Program-made: the position numbers and the translations under genes
Notes under the pieces: generated by a model
Database searches by the model: none
Seen by the model: the letters and a program-made list of their open reading frames with translations, nothing else
Told to the model about the DNA's origin: nothing
Part shown: one piece after another, positions 1 through 9,022 of the stretch
Numbering within the stretch: the stretch's first letter is position 1
Layout of the letters: every line of letters begins with the position of its first letter
Source of the DNA: Pseudomonadota bacterium
Lineage (GTDB): Bacteria > Bdellovibrionota_B > Oligoflexia > Silvanigrellales > Silvanigrellaceae
Length of the DNA stretch: 9,095 bases
Assembly (NCBI GenBank): GCA_027490595.1
Contig: JAIXXU010000233.1
Location: forward strand, 1 to 9,095
Direction: 5' to 3'

Positions 1-3000
1 ATGATAGCAAATGTACGACGCTTTTGAGCCAGTAGAAGTTCTGCAACGCGAGGAAGACCACCGGTAATATCTTTCGTTTTTGCCTGCTCGCGTGGAATTC
101 TGGCCAAAACATCTCCAGGAAACACCTGATCGCCATCCGCATACATAACGATCGCACCACTTGGAAGAGGATAACGCGCATCGCGTGTCTCAGTCAGGCG
201 AATTGCCGTACCCGATGCATCAACAACAACAAGAGCTGGCTTAATTTTAGTGTCTTTATTTTCAATAACCACACGACGGGTTAAGCCTGTAACCTCATCC
301 GTGCGCTCTTCCATGGAAACGCCTTCAAACAAGTCTTGGAATTTAATTGTTCCAGAAACCTCAGATACAATCACAACAGAGTGAGGGTCCCATTCAATGA
401 GCTGAGATCCAATTTTGACTTTGTCATTGTCTTTTACAAATACCTTAGCACCGTAGGGAATAGAGTGCCTGTCGCGTTCAGAACCATCAAGATCGTAAAC
501 AACAAGTTCACCATTTCGTCCCATGGCCGTGTTCCACTCGCTACGTCCCCGCACAAGATTCACGTTAATGAGTTTAACAGTACCTTCAACCTTAGCCTCA
601 AAACTTGATGCTTGCGATTGCGTTGTAGCAGTACCACCAGAGTGGAAAGTACGCATGGTAAGCTGTGTTCCCGGTTCACCAATAGACTGAGCAGCGATAA
701 CCCCTACAGCCTCACCCACATTGATCAAGTGGCCAGTAGCCAAATCGCGCCCATAGCACTTCGCGCAGACACCGCGTCGGGTGCGACAGGTGAGGACTGA
801 TCTAACATAAATACGGTCTATTTTTGCTTCATCAATAAGAATAACAGCATCTTCATTGATTTCTTCATTAGCCTTAACTATAACTTCACCAGTTAAGCGA
901 TTTTTTAAGTCGTAAAGCGATGTGCGACCCAAGACACGATGGCCAACTTTTTGAATTATTTCACCACCCTCAACGACAGACGTTGCTTCAACGCCATCCA
1001 AAGAGCCGCAATCGACTTCAGAAACAATGGTATCTTGAGCAACGTCAACAAGCTGACGAGTAAGATAACCCGATGATGCGGTTTTTAAGGCCGTATCTGC
1101 CAGTCCTTTTCGTGCACCGTGAGTATTGATAAAGTATTGAAGGATTGTAAACCCTTCCCTAAGGTTTGAAGTCACAGGGGTTTCAATAATTTCACCCGTA
1201 GCTTTTGCCACAAGGCCTTTCATACCTGCAAGCTGACGCATCTGCTGCTTTGAACCACGGGCGCCAGAGTCCGCCATCATGTACAATGAGTTGAAAGACT
1301 GAATGGTAACACGCTCACCTTTTTGAGTGACAGCATCTTGTGTTTCAAGCTGCTTTAACATTTTATGAGTAATTTCATCCTGAACGCGAGACCAAATGTC
1401 AATAACTTTATTGATGCGCTCGCCTTCTGTAATAAGTCCTTCAGAATATTGTTCTCGAACTTCTTTTACTTCTGCATAGGCGGCATCGAGTAGTTGTGTT
1501 TTTTCACTTGGAACAACCATGTCTTTGATAGCAATAGAAATTCCTGACTCAGTAGCATAACGATATCCAAGCTCACGCAAGGCATCAGCAAGCAAAACTG
1601 TTTCTTTTGCGCCACATAAACGATAAGTGTCGTTGACAAGCATTGCTAACGCTTTTTGATCAAGGGCTTTATTGTATTTTTGAAAGAAGGGTACGCCATA
1701 AGGGACAACTTCTTTCAGCAAACAACGTCCGACAGTGGTTTGAACAAGAGCTTTATCACCCTTCTCAAGACGAACAAAAACACGAGTATGGAGCTCAACA
1801 AAACCATGATCAAAGGCAACGCGAACCTCATCAAGGCTTGCAAACTTCTTGCTATCACCCCGGCAAGTGATGTTTTCGCGAGTGAGGTAGTAAAGACCAA
1901 GAACGATATCTTTGCGAGGCTCAATAATCGGTGTTCCGTGCTGAGGAGACAGAATATTGTTGGTTGACATCATCAACACGCGAGCTTCAATTTGAGCTTC
2001 AATACTTAACGGTACGTGGACGCACATGGTATCGCCATCAAAGTCAGCATTGAAGGCCTGACAAACAAGAGGATGTAGCTGGATAGCCTTACCCTCAATG
2101 AGCACTGGCTCAAAGGCCTGAATACCAAGTCGGTGAAGCGTTGGGGCACGGTTTAACAGAACGGGATGCTCTTTTGTGCATTCCTCAAGCAAGTCCCACA
2201 CTTCTGGTCTTTCTTTTTCGACCATTTTTTTTGCACTTTTTATAGTTGAAACATAACCACGTTCTTCAAGTTTATTGAATAGAAAAGGTTTAAACATTTC
2301 AAGAGCCATTTGCTTAGGCAAACCGCATTGGTGCAGCTTTAGCTCTGGACCAGCCACGATGACAGAACGACCCGAGTAGTCTACACGCTTTCCAAGAAGG
2401 TTTTGCCGAAAGCGACCACTTTTTCCTTTGAGCATGTCTGATAGGGAACGAAGAGGTCTTTTGTTTGGACCGGTAAAGACTTTTCCACGGCGCCCATTGT
2501 CAAAAAGAGCATCGATAGCTTCTTGCAGCATTCTTTTTTCGTTGCGAACAATAATTTCAGGAGCATTCAACTCCATGAGCCGCAACAAACGGTTATTGCG
2601 GTTGATAACACGCCTGTAGAGGTCGTTGAGATCAGAAGTGGCAAAACGGCCACCGTCCAAAGGAACTAATGGACGAAGATCGGGCGGCAATACAGGGATA
2701 ACGGTTAACATCATCCATTCTGGTTTATTTTGGCTTTGAGTAAAAGCACCAACAACTTTGATGCGCTTGATAATTTTTTTGCTTTGAGCATCAGAGGTGG
2801 TTGTTCTAAGAGCTTCTTTCAAATACTCATAAAGCTCATAAACATCTACAGCCTGTAACATGTCTAGTAGGGCGTCTGCACCAATCCCAACGCGGAATGT
2901 GTTGTTACCAAACTCTCTTAATTTATTTGCAAATTTTTCTTCAGAAATAAGTTCCTGTTTTTTCAAATCTGTTTGCCCTGGATCCAACACCACATAAGCT

Positions 3001-3443
3001 TCACAGTAAAGAACTTTTTCCAAGTCTTTTAGGGACATATCTAGAACAGCACCGATACGAGATGGCAAGCTTTTTAATAACCAAATATGCGCTACAGGAC
3101 TTGCCAAGTTGATATGGCCAAGTCTCTCACGGCGAACGCGGCTTTCAATTACTTCCACACCACATTTTTCACAAACAGTACCACGATGTTTTTTGCGTTT
3201 GTATTTCCCGCAAATACACTCAAAATCGCGAACGGGACCAAATATTTTTCCACAGAAAAGACCATCACGTTCAGGCTTAAACGTACGGTAATTGATAGTT
3301 TCTGGCTTTTTAACTTCACCATAAGACCAGCTACGAATACGCTCTGGAGAAGAAAGTCCAATACGAACAGCGTTAAATGTTGTTGCTTCTGTAACTTTTT
3401 CAAAAAAGTTCATCATATCTTTTGTATTTTCATTGAGCGTCAT
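1..3443 (-). CDS. rpoC: DNA-directed RNA polymerase subunit beta' (3' end outside window)
   Basis: Largest subunit of RNA polymerase; with RpoB it forms the active centre and the DNA clamp. The frame is open from ATG at 3443 to base 1, giving 1147 complete codons; about 250 C-terminal residues are missing compared with the usual ~1400. Visible in order: N-terminal zinc site (C76, C78, C91, C94); sigma-binding clamp coiled coil around residues 270-315 ([20 protein letters not shown]); the catalytic Mg loop at 465-471 (NADFDGD, with D467, D469 and D471); bridge helix ([16 protein letters not shown] type); second zinc site (C812, C886, C893, C896); first trigger-loop arm with M930, R931 and H934; a long insertion (about 940-1120, the proteobacterial SI3 type); and the second trigger-loop arm ([15 protein letters not shown], from 1123). 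The start is supported by AGGAG 10 bases upstream. Odd: the catalytic loop continues T-M-C-V-H instead of the near-universal Q-M-A-V-H, and the segment after it is also divergent. The identity is certain. Confidence 0.98.
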   Translation of the reverse strand, partial: MTLNENTKDMMNFFEKVTEATTFNAVRIGLSSPERIRSWSYGEVKKPETINYRTFKPERDGLFCGKIFGPVRDFECICGKYKRKKHRGTVCEKCGVEVIESRVRRERLGHINLASPVAHIWLLKSLPSRIGAVLDMSLKDLEKVLYCEAYVVLDPGQTDLKKQELISEEKFANKLREFGNNTFRVGIGADALLDMLQAVDVYELYEYLKEALRTTTSDAQSKKIIKRIKVVGAFTQSQNKPEWMMLTVIPVLPPDLRPLVPLDGGRFATSDLNDLYRRVINRNNRLLRLMELNAPEIIVRNEKRMLQEAIDALFDNGRRGKVFTGPNKRPLRSLSDMLKGKSGRFRQNLLGKRVDYSGRSVIVAGPELKLHQCGLPKQMALEMFKPFLFNKLEERGYVSTIKSAKKMVEKERPEVWDLLEECTKEHPVLLNRAPTLHRLGIQAFEPVLIEGKAIQLHPLVCQAFNADFDGDTMCVHVPLSIEAQIEARVLMMSTNNILSPQHGTPIIEPRKDIVLGLYYLTRENITCRGDSKKFASLDEVRVAFDHGFVELHTRVFVRLEKGDKALVQTTVGRCLLKEVVPYGVPFFQKYNKALDQKALAMLVNDTYRLCGAKETVLLADALRELGYRYATESGISIAIKDMVVPSEKTQLLDAAYAEVKEVREQYSEGLITEGERINKVIDIWSRVQDEITHKMLKQLETQDAVTQKGERVTIQSFNSLYMMADSGARGSKQQMRQLAGMKGLVAKATGEIIETPVTSNLREGFTILQYFINTHGARKGLADTALKTASSGYLTRQLVDVAQDTIVSEVDCGSLDGVEATSVVEGGEIIQKVGHRVLGRTSLYDLKNRLTGEVIVKANEEINEDAVILIDEAKIDRIYVRSVLTCRTRRGVCAKCYGRDLATGHLINVGEAVGVIAAQSIGEPGTQLTMRTFHSGGTATTQSQASSFEAKVEGTVKLINVNLVRGRSEWNTAMGRNGELVVYDLDGSERDRHSIPYGAKVFVKDNDKVKIGSQLIEWDPHSVVIVSEVSGTIKFQDLFEGVSMEERTDEVTGLTRRVVIENKDTKIKPALVVVDASGTAIRLTETRDARYPLPSGAIVMYADGDQVFPGDVLARIPREQAKTKDITGGLPRVAELLLAQKRRTFAI

Positions 3444-3499
3444 GGGCCGTTAGCTCCTAGTAATTCAGACAAAGTTAAAGACTCTGGTCTGGATAAAAT
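3444..3499 (-). promoter_or_regulatory. rpoB-rpoC gap with rpoC ribosome binding site
   Basis: Short 56-base gap between the rpoB stop codon and the rpoC ATG. On the minus strand AGGAG (3458 to 3454) lies 10 bases before the ATG at 3443, a normal though slightly long spacing, and it fixes the rpoC start. A 4-base-pair hairpin (AGAC/GTCT, 3479-3490) is too weak to call a terminator. I see no promoter, so rpoC is probably co-transcribed with rpoB. Confidence 0.75.
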
Positions 3500-6400
3500 T
3501 TATTGAATTTCGCGAATGTTTTTTTGCAGTTCATCCACGGTCATCTCTTCATCATCGTTCTTCACCAAACTGATATCCAAGGCCAACGATTGCATTTCCT
3601 TGACAAGAACGTTGAACGATTCAGGCAATCCAGGAATCATCATATTTTCGCCCTTCACAATAGCTTCATACATTTTGGTACGACCCGCGATATCATCAGA
3701 CTTCACAGTGAGGAACTCTTGAAGTGTATAAGCTGCGCCATAGGCTTCCATTGCCCATACTTCCATTTCTCCAAGTCGCTGACCACCAAATTGGGCCTTA
3801 CCACCAAGAGGCTGTTGAGTGACTAAGCTGTAGGGTCCAATAGAACGCGCGTGGATTTTCTCTTCTACCAAGTGGTGTAGACGTAAAACATACATAACGC
3901 CCACAGTGACAGGTCGAGCAAATTTCTCACCCGAACGACCATCGTAAAGAGTGACCTGACCGGAACGATCTAGGCCTGCCAAATCCAAGTAATCAAAAAT
4001 TTCTGATTCTTCGGCACCATCAAATACAGGATTAGAGAGAGTCACACCTTCCCTGTATTTGCGAATAAATTGGCGAAGTTCATCATCAGGGCAAGATTTA
4101 ACGAAGTCTCTTACAGAGGAGTCGTCCCAAATTTTAAATAAGAAACTTTCTAATTCGTGACGCGGCGCGGCTTTATCAAGCATTTCATTAATTTTCTGGC
4201 CCAACCCGCGCGCAGCCCAACCAAAGTGAGTTTCCATAATCTGGCCGATGTTCATACGAGACGGAACACCGAGAGGACTGAGAACAATATCTACAGGCTG
4301 ACCATTTTCAAGAAATGGCATATCTTCTACAGGGACAATTTTAGAAATGACACCTTTGTTTCCATGGCGACCCGCTAGTTTGTCACCAACCTGCAGACGA
4401 CGTTTGATGGCTACATAAACTTTTACCATTTTGATAACACCAGGAGGAAGCTCATCACCGCGCTTAGCGCGCGCGATTTGAGTTTCAGTCATCTCACGAA
4501 CGAGCGCTATCTTTTCTTCCATAGATTTTTTAATCTTGGAAAGAACAGCTGTTTTTTCAGGTTTTACAACTTCAAGAGATTTGATCTGCTCGATGGTTAA
4601 AAGACTGATTGCTTCTTTTGTAAGCTTATCACCAGAAGCAACTTTCTTGGTTTTTCCTTTAGAACCGGACTCAAAAGAAACAGCAACGACTTCGCCAACC
4701 AGAAGAGCTTCAATTTTTTCCACGGCGGATTGGCGAATGATATGAATGCGGTCACGCTCATTCTTTTTGAGGGCCTCAACTTCTAGTTCTTGAACTTGCT
4801 GCATGCGGCTATCTAGTTCAGCTCCTTCTCTGGAGAAAACCGTTGCTGCAATTACAGTTCCCTGAACCCCTGGTGGCACTTTCAAAGAAGTATCACGAAC
4901 GTCTGCTGCTTTTTCTCCAAATATAGCTCTCAAAAGTTTTTCTTCGGGAGTCAACTGAGTTTCAGCCTTTGGAGTAAGCTTACCAACAAGGATATCTCCT
5001 GGTTTTACCTCTGCTCCAATTCTAACAATACCAGCTTCATCCAAATCTTTTAATGATTCTTCACTTACATTAGGGATATCTGAGGTAATTTCTTCTTTTC
5101 CAAGTTTGGTATCACGGCTAATGCACTCAAACTCTTGGATGTAAACGGATGTATAAAGATCATCACGAACAACTCGTTCAGATACAACGATACCATCTTC
5201 ATAATTGTAGCCATTCCATGGAAGGAAGGCGACCACAACGTTTTGCCCCAGGGCTAACTCACCCATTTCTGTTGCAAAGCCGTCTGCAATGATATCGCCT
5301 TTGTCAACTTTATCTCCTACTTTTACAATAGGACGTTGGTTCACACAGGTATCTAGATTAGAACGTTGGAATTTTTCAAGGGTATAAATATCAACTTCAG
5401 AAGCTACCTCAGTTACTTCAGTCACTTCAGCAGGGGTTTCATTTGCTTTTATCACGACACGTTGAGCGTCTACGGTAATTACCGTACCCGCACGATTTGC
5501 TACAACAGTTACGCCAGAATCCGCGGCAAGCTTGCGCTCCATGCCCGTTCCAATAAGGGGAGCACGAGTTTTCACCAAAGGGAGACCTTGGCGTTGCATG
5601 TTGGCACCCATAAGAGCTCGATGGGCATCGTCATTTTGCAAGAATGGAATAAGAGACGCTGCTACGGATACTGCTTGGTTGGAAGCAACATCCATGAGAT
5701 CTACTTCATCTGCAGAATAAATATTTGTTTCTCCAGCACAGCGTGCATTGAGAAGATCAGATGCAGGAATTTTGTTTTCATCGTCAAGCTTGATATGTGC
5801 TTGAGCAATGACATGGTCACGCCACTCATCGAGAGACGAGTAGTAGCGAACGTCATTTTGTGGAAGCCTGTCAGTAACAGAACGATAAGGAGTTTCAATA
5901 AACCCATACTTGTTTACCTGAGCAAAGGACGCCAAGGAAACAATCAAACCAATGTTAGGACCTTCAGGGGTTTCAATAGGACAAATACGGCCATAGTGAG
6001 TGGGGTGAACGTCACGCACCTCAAAGCCTGCCCTTTCACGAGATAAACCGCCAGGCCCAAGAGCTGACAAACGGCGCTTATGATAGACCTCAGCAAGCGG
6101 ATTTGTTTGATCCATGAACTGGCTAAGCTGTGAAGAGCCAAAAAATTCTTTAACAACAGCTGTTACTGGTTTTGCATTGACAAGATCATGGGGCATCAAG
6201 CTATCAAGATCTTGCAACTGAAGACGTTCTTTAATGGCACGTTCTATGCGAGTTAAGCCTACACGATATTGATTCTCGAGAAGCTCGCCCACAGCACGAA
6301 CACGACGGTTTCCTAAATGGTCAATGTCATCAACTTTAATTTTTCCACTGCGAACATTTAAAAGACGCTTCACTGAGCCAATGATATCTTCGCGTGTTAG

Positions 6401-7738
6401 TGTTCGGTGGTCAATATCTAAAGTTAAATCAAGCTTTTCGTTTAGCTTTAAACGACCAACCCTAGACAAATCATAGCGATCTTTTTCAAAAAACATATTT
6501 TGGAAGAGGTTACTGGCATTCTCAAGGGTAGGAGGATCTCCGGGACGCATACGACGGTAAATTTCAAGAAGCGCATCCTCAGTACCTGAAGTCTTGTCAA
6601 TCATTAAGGTGTCGCGGAAGGAAGAATCAACGTTCAATTCATCAATAAATAATATTTCGAATTGATTCATTCCATAATTTCTTAAGGCCTCGAGTACTTT
6701 CTCATTAATTTCAGTATTGATTGGAAGAATAACTTCACCAGTATTCATATCAATCACATCTTTGCCGATAATTTTGCCGATCAATTCTTCTTTGAATATT
6801 TCTAATTGCTCAACACCGGCTGCTTTTAATTGCTTGATATGCAAAGGAGTAAACTTACGGTTTCTTTTGATCAGAGCTTGAGTCGGATTTTTAGGATCCA
6901 TAATATCAGAGGACGCTCTTTGCCCTCTCAGATTGTCAAGGTTCACTTTACGAAAGTAAGATTCATTTTTTACAACGATAGTTTCGCAATCATAGAATGT
7001 TCCAAGAAGTTCTTCTGCCGAATAACCAAGAGCCTTTAGCAAAACAGTGACTGGCATTTTTCGACGACGATCAATGCGGCAATAAAGAATATCTTTGGTA
7101 TCAAATTCGAGATCAAGCCAAGAGCCACGATATGGTATCACGCGCGCGTTGTACAAGAACTTACCTGAGGAGAGCGTTTTACCCTTGTCATGGTCAAAGA
7201 AAACACCTGGCGAACGATGAAGCTGAGAAACTACCACACGTTCCACACCATTCACGATAAAGGTACCGTTTTCTGTCATGAGCGGGATTTCGCCAAAATA
7301 AACTTCCTGTTCCTTAAAACCACGGATGGAACGAACACCTGTATTGTGATCAATATCCCAAATTAACAAGCGAATGAGAACCTTGACAGGCGCCGCATAG
7401 GTCATGCCCTTAGAGCGACATTCATGAACATTGTACTTAGGCTCATCCAGTGAGTAGCTAACGAACTCGACAGAAGCCGTTGATTCAAAATCCTGAACGG
7501 GAAATACGCTTTTAAAAACACCTTGTAACCCTGAGTCTAAACGACTCTCTGAAGCTACATCAGCTTGTAAAAATTCAGCGTAGGATTTCTTTTGGATATC
7601 GATAAGATTGGGCATATCGATGATTGGTTTAACTTTTGCAAAAGAACGACGGTGCCTAAAAAAGCTACTAGAAAAATTTTCTTGATTACCTTTTTCAGCT
7701 TTTTTCTTTTTTGACGAAGAAGACGGTTGGTTTTCCAT
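3500..7738 (-). CDS. rpoB: DNA-directed RNA polymerase subunit beta
   Basis: Second-largest RNA polymerase subunit, 1412 residues, complete and in the usual alphaproteobacterial size range. It forms the rifampicin pocket, the flap and one wall of the active site, and pairs with the beta' subunit encoded next. Visible in order: a Ser/Lys-rich N-terminal extension (residues 1-30); the first conserved block ([12 protein letters not shown], from 42); [19 protein letters not shown]; the rifampicin cluster with Q540, D543, H553, R556 and S558, all the usual drug-sensitive residues; [22 protein letters not shown]; active-site lysines K1120 and K1128 in [12 protein letters not shown]; and the C-terminal [18 protein letters not shown] and TVKSDD blocks that contact beta'. 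The ATG is supported by AAGGA seven bases upstream (7750 to 7746); the next Met, at residue 42, already lies in conserved sequence. Odd: valine at 600, where E. coli has Asn573. It sits 170 bases after rplL behind a stem-loop that may tune its output. Confidence 0.99.
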   Translation of the reverse strand: MENQPSSSSKKKKAEKGNQENFSSSFFRHRRSFAKVKPIIDMPNLIDIQKKSYAEFLQADVASESRLDSGLQGVFKSVFPVQDFESTASVEFVSYSLDEPKYNVHECRSKGMTYAAPVKVLIRLLIWDIDHNTGVRSIRGFKEQEVYFGEIPLMTENGTFIVNGVERVVVSQLHRSPGVFFDHDKGKTLSSGKFLYNARVIPYRGSWLDLEFDTKDILYCRIDRRRKMPVTVLLKALGYSAEELLGTFYDCETIVVKNESYFRKVNLDNLRGQRASSDIMDPKNPTQALIKRNRKFTPLHIKQLKAAGVEQLEIFKEELIGKIIGKDVIDMNTGEVILPINTEINEKVLEALRNYGMNQFEILFIDELNVDSSFRDTLMIDKTSGTEDALLEIYRRMRPGDPPTLENASNLFQNMFFEKDRYDLSRVGRLKLNEKLDLTLDIDHRTLTREDIIGSVKRLLNVRSGKIKVDDIDHLGNRRVRAVGELLENQYRVGLTRIERAIKERLQLQDLDSLMPHDLVNAKPVTAVVKEFFGSSQLSQFMDQTNPLAEVYHKRRLSALGPGGLSRERAGFEVRDVHPTHYGRICPIETPEGPNIGLIVSLASFAQVNKYGFIETPYRSVTDRLPQNDVRYYSSLDEWRDHVIAQAHIKLDDENKIPASDLLNARCAGETNIYSADEVDLMDVASNQAVSVAASLIPFLQNDDAHRALMGANMQRQGLPLVKTRAPLIGTGMERKLAADSGVTVVANRAGTVITVDAQRVVIKANETPAEVTEVTEVASEVDIYTLEKFQRSNLDTCVNQRPIVKVGDKVDKGDIIADGFATEMGELALGQNVVVAFLPWNGYNYEDGIVVSERVVRDDLYTSVYIQEFECISRDTKLGKEEITSDIPNVSEESLKDLDEAGIVRIGAEVKPGDILVGKLTPKAETQLTPEEKLLRAIFGEKAADVRDTSLKVPPGVQGTVIAATVFSREGAELDSRMQQVQELEVEALKKNERDRIHIIRQSAVEKIEALLVGEVVAVSFESGSKGKTKKVASGDKLTKEAISLLTIEQIKSLEVVKPEKTAVLSKIKKSMEEKIALVREMTETQIARAKRGDELPPGVIKMVKVYVAIKRRLQVGDKLAGRHGNKGVISKIVPVEDMPFLENGQPVDIVLSPLGVPSRMNIGQIMETHFGWAARGLGQKINEMLDKAAPRHELESFLFKIWDDSSVRDFVKSCPDDELRQFIRKYREGVTLSNPVFDGAEESEIFDYLDLAGLDRSGQVTLYDGRSGEKFARPVTVGVMYVLRLHHLVEEKIHARSIGPYSLVTQQPLGGKAQFGGQRLGEMEVWAMEAYGAAYTLQEFLTVKSDDIAGRTKMYEAIVKGENMMIPGLPESFNVLVKEMQSLALDISLVKNDDEEMTVDELQKNIREIQ

Positions 7739-7908
7739 ATTGGCGTCCTTAGGGGAGAGGTGATGGAGAACATTGGCATGTACGGTTTCAACAGCTCATT
7801 AACACGTGCACTTAAAAAACTTTTGAAACAGTATATACACCAAAACAAGGTAAGTCCTTTACAGGAGCTTACCTCGGTTCAATTAGTGCAGGAAAAGAGA
7901 AATCAAAG
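7739..7908 (-). other. rplL-rpoB intergenic region
   Basis: A 170-base non-coding gap between the rplL stop and the rpoB start. It holds one clear element, the stem-loop at 7848-7874, and the rpoB Shine-Dalgarno AAGGA at 7746-7750. A short palindrome GTATATAC lies at 7831-7838 just downstream of the hairpin; I cannot assign it a role. I see no convincing sigma-70 type promoter pair. In E. coli the same gap carries a partial terminator and an RNase III cleavage site that lower and uncouple rpoB expression from the ribosomal genes; a similar role here is inference. Confidence 0.7.
7848..7874 (-). promoter_or_regulatory. stem-loop, candidate attenuator or RNA-processing site before rpoB
   Basis: On the minus strand AGGTAAG, one unpaired C, TCCT, loop GTAA, AGGA, CTTACCT form an 11-base-pair stem with a single bulge and a four-base loop. 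The stem is followed by TGTTTTGG, only a weak U-tract, so complete termination is unlikely. The location between rplL and rpoB matches the attenuator and RNase III site known in enterobacteria. The fold is seen directly; the function is inferred, and cleavage or partial termination are both possible. Confidence 0.65.
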
Positions 7909-8286
7909 TTATTTAACTTCAACAGTAGCACCTACTGCAGTAAGTTTTTTCTTGATATCTTCAGCTTCAGTCTTGCTTACGCCAGATTTAAGTGATTTTG
8001 GAGCGCCTTCCACGAGATCCTTAGCTTCTTTCAAACCAAGTCCTGTGATAGCACGAACTTCTTTAATTACATCCAGTTTTTTGTCGCCAGATACTTTGAG
8101 AATTACTTCAAATTCTGTTTGCTCAGAAGCCGCTGCCGCGCCTGCAGCAGGAGCAGCTGCCATCATCGCAACAGGAGCTGCAGCAGAAACACCAAACTTA
8201 TCTTCAAGCTCTTTTACAAGATCAGCAGCCTGAATAAGTGTAAGGTTTTCGATGTAGGAGATAAATTGTTCTTTTGTAATTGACAT
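7909..8286 (-). CDS. rplL: 50S ribosomal protein L7/L12
   Basis: Multi-copy stalk protein that recruits and stimulates EF-G, EF-Tu and IF2; dimers bind the C-terminal helix of L10. At 125 residues it has normal length. Residues 1-33 form the dimerising N-terminal helices ([20 protein letters not shown] onwards). Residues 34-54 are the flexible Ala-rich hinge ([16 protein letters not shown]). Residues from 57 are the globular factor-binding domain, with I74, K75, R78 and K89 at the positions of the E. coli factor-contacting residues, and the typical [16 protein letters not shown] segment. The ATG is supported by AAGGA six bases upstream (8297 to 8293). It lies 37 bases after rplJ, so the two are surely co-transcribed; L7/L12 is needed in several copies per L10. 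The Ala-rich hinge gives locally higher GC but is normal for the family. Confidence 0.99.
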   Translation of the reverse strand: MSITKEQFISYIENLTLIQAADLVKELEDKFGVSAAAPVAMMAAAPAAGAAAASEQTEFEVILKVSGDKKLDVIKEVRAITGLGLKEAKDLVEGAPKSLKSGVSKTEAEDIKKKLTAVGATVEVK

Positions 8287-8323
8287 AACGTTTCCTTTCT
8301 AAGGTAAAACAAAAATTAAATTA

Positions 8324-8842
8324 TTAGCCAGCTTTTTTATCTTTGATGGCATTAAGCACTTGAACCATATTTCTGGAAACACCATTGAGAACACCAAGAA
8401 TACCTCTGTGAGGAGCTACCAAGGAGCCCACAATACGGCCCAAAAGAACGTCGCGTGACGGCAAAGAAGCTAAGCTTTCCACAGCCGCAGGATTGAGGGC
8501 AGACTTTTCCATATAGCCACCCACTATCTTGAGCTTCTCAAACTTTTTTGCTGACTCGGACACCGCTTTTGCCGCTGCGGCAGGATCGCCGTAAGCAAAC
8601 ACAAGACCTGTTTGTCCTTTTAACAAAGATGTCATGACAGACTCATCACGACCCACGATAGCTTTTTGAGCTATCTTGTTTTTTACCACCTGAAAATCTG
8701 CATTGACAGCTTTCAGAGCACGACGGAGATCAGTGAGCTGCTCCACAGTCATACCGGTATAATTAGCAATAAACACTGCCCCAGATCTATCTAGGGCTTC
8801 CAAGACGCCATCGCGCCATTGGAGTTTTGAATTGCGATCCAA
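8324..8842 (-). CDS. rplJ: 50S ribosomal protein L10, TTG start
   Basis: Base of the ribosomal L7/L12 stalk: the N-terminal part binds 23S rRNA near the GTPase centre, and the C-terminal helix holds L7/L12 dimers. In many bacteria L10, or its complex with L7/L12, also represses its own mRNA. At 172 residues the length is typical of alphaproteobacteria. The N-terminal domain shows the family pattern (VFIANYTGMTVEQLTDLRR, then VVKNKIAQKA); the C-terminal region (about 145-172) gives the L7/L12-binding helix. The start is TTG at 8842: AGGAGG lies five bases before it, and the resulting MDRNSK matches the MDR(A)-(E/Q)K N-terminus common in alphaproteobacterial L10. An ATG at 8847 is out of frame and directly abuts the Shine-Dalgarno, so it is not the start. 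Two tandem TAA stops end the gene (8326-8321). It is the first gene after the structured leader. Confidence 0.97.
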   Translation of the reverse strand: MDRNSKLQWRDGVLEALDRSGAVFIANYTGMTVEQLTDLRRALKAVNADFQVVKNKIAQKAIVGRDESVMTSLLKGQTGLVFAYGDPAAAAKAVSESAKKFEKLKIVGGYMEKSALNPAAVESLASLPSRDVLLGRIVGSLVAPHRGILGVLNGVSRNMVQVLNAIKDKKAG

Positions 8843-8847
8843 AACAT

Positions 8848-8853
8848 CCTCCT
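8848..8853 (-). promoter_or_regulatory. Shine-Dalgarno that fixes the TTG start of rplJ
   Basis: AGGAGG on the minus strand, a perfect match to the anti-Shine-Dalgarno, five bases before the TTG codon. It rules out the out-of-frame ATG at 8847, which touches the motif with no spacer. The strong site probably compensates for the weak start codon. Confidence 0.85.
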
Positions 8854-8860
8854 CAAAAAT

Positions 8861-8883
8861 GTGTGCGATTTACGAAACCACAC
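8861..8883 (-). promoter_or_regulatory. small hairpin just upstream of the rplJ Shine-Dalgarno
   Basis: On the minus strand GTGTG, then GTTT, loop CGT, AAAT, a two-base bulge CG, then CACAC can form about nine base pairs including one G-U. It ends seven bases before AGGAGG. It may help define ribosome access to the TTG start. The fold is modest and its role is inferred. Confidence 0.4.
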
Positions 8884-9022
8884 TGGGTTTTAGGGGTAGG
8901 AGTCGTCTATGCGGGAAAGAAACCATCACCAAAATGACTTGAGAGATTGGTATCTTTTAAAAACCGAAGTCAACCAGCAGTCTCAGACTCATACGAAAAA
9001 AATTACAAACTTCCCAATAGAC

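Larger units (their letters stand above)
8843..9022 (-). promoter_or_regulatory. rplJ leader with candidate L10-binding autoregulatory structure
   Basis: The 180-base gap between rplA and rplJ holds no gene. On the minus strand GAGTC (8990-8986) pairs with GACTC (8904-8900). Next comes an asymmetric internal loop, TGAGAC against TAGAC, and then TGC-T-GG (8979-8974) against CC-C-GCA (8915-8910). Inside this, TGACTT (8972-8967) pairs with AAGTCA (8940-8935) as a second arm. A GAC-TGC...GCA-TA-GAC layout, as I remember it from L10 leader RNAs of alphaproteobacteria, is the place where L10 or its L7/L12 complex binds to repress rplJ-rplL. The base pairing is read directly from the sequence; the assignment as an L10 leader rests on position and resemblance. 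No clear promoter is visible, so transcription may read through from the rplK-rplA genes. Confidence 0.7.

Noticed and set aside
336..800. Plus-strand frames of 90 and 62 codons inside rpoC
   Set aside because: Both lie opposite continuous RpoC sequence (trigger loop and its insertion) and look like shadow frames.
3479..3490. AGAC/GTCT hairpin in the rpoB-rpoC gap as a terminator
   Set aside because: Only four base pairs and no U-tract; too weak, and rpoC needs read-through here.
3087..3506. 139-codon plus-strand frame over the rpoC start
   Set aside because: Antisense to the RpoC N-terminus and zinc site; no domain or convincing start signal.
5366..6046. 226-codon open frame on the plus strand inside rpoB
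   Set aside because: It is fully antisense to conserved RpoB sequence, has no recognisable domain and a Cys/Arg/Asn-rich composition typical of a shadow frame.
7831..7838. Palindrome GTATATAC as an operator or -10 box
   Set aside because: It is short, AT-rich and lacks a partner -35 element at proper spacing; chance is enough to explain it.
7727..8233. 168-codon open frame on the plus strand across the rpoB start, the gap and rplL
   Set aside because: Most of it is the reverse complement of rplL; its Ala/Ser-rich part mirrors the L7/L12 hinge codons. No family resemblance.
8996..9002. Run of seven T on the minus strand after rplA, as a possible terminator
   Set aside because: No GC-rich stem precedes it, so it does not fit an intrinsic terminator; rplA and rplJ are probably on one transcript.
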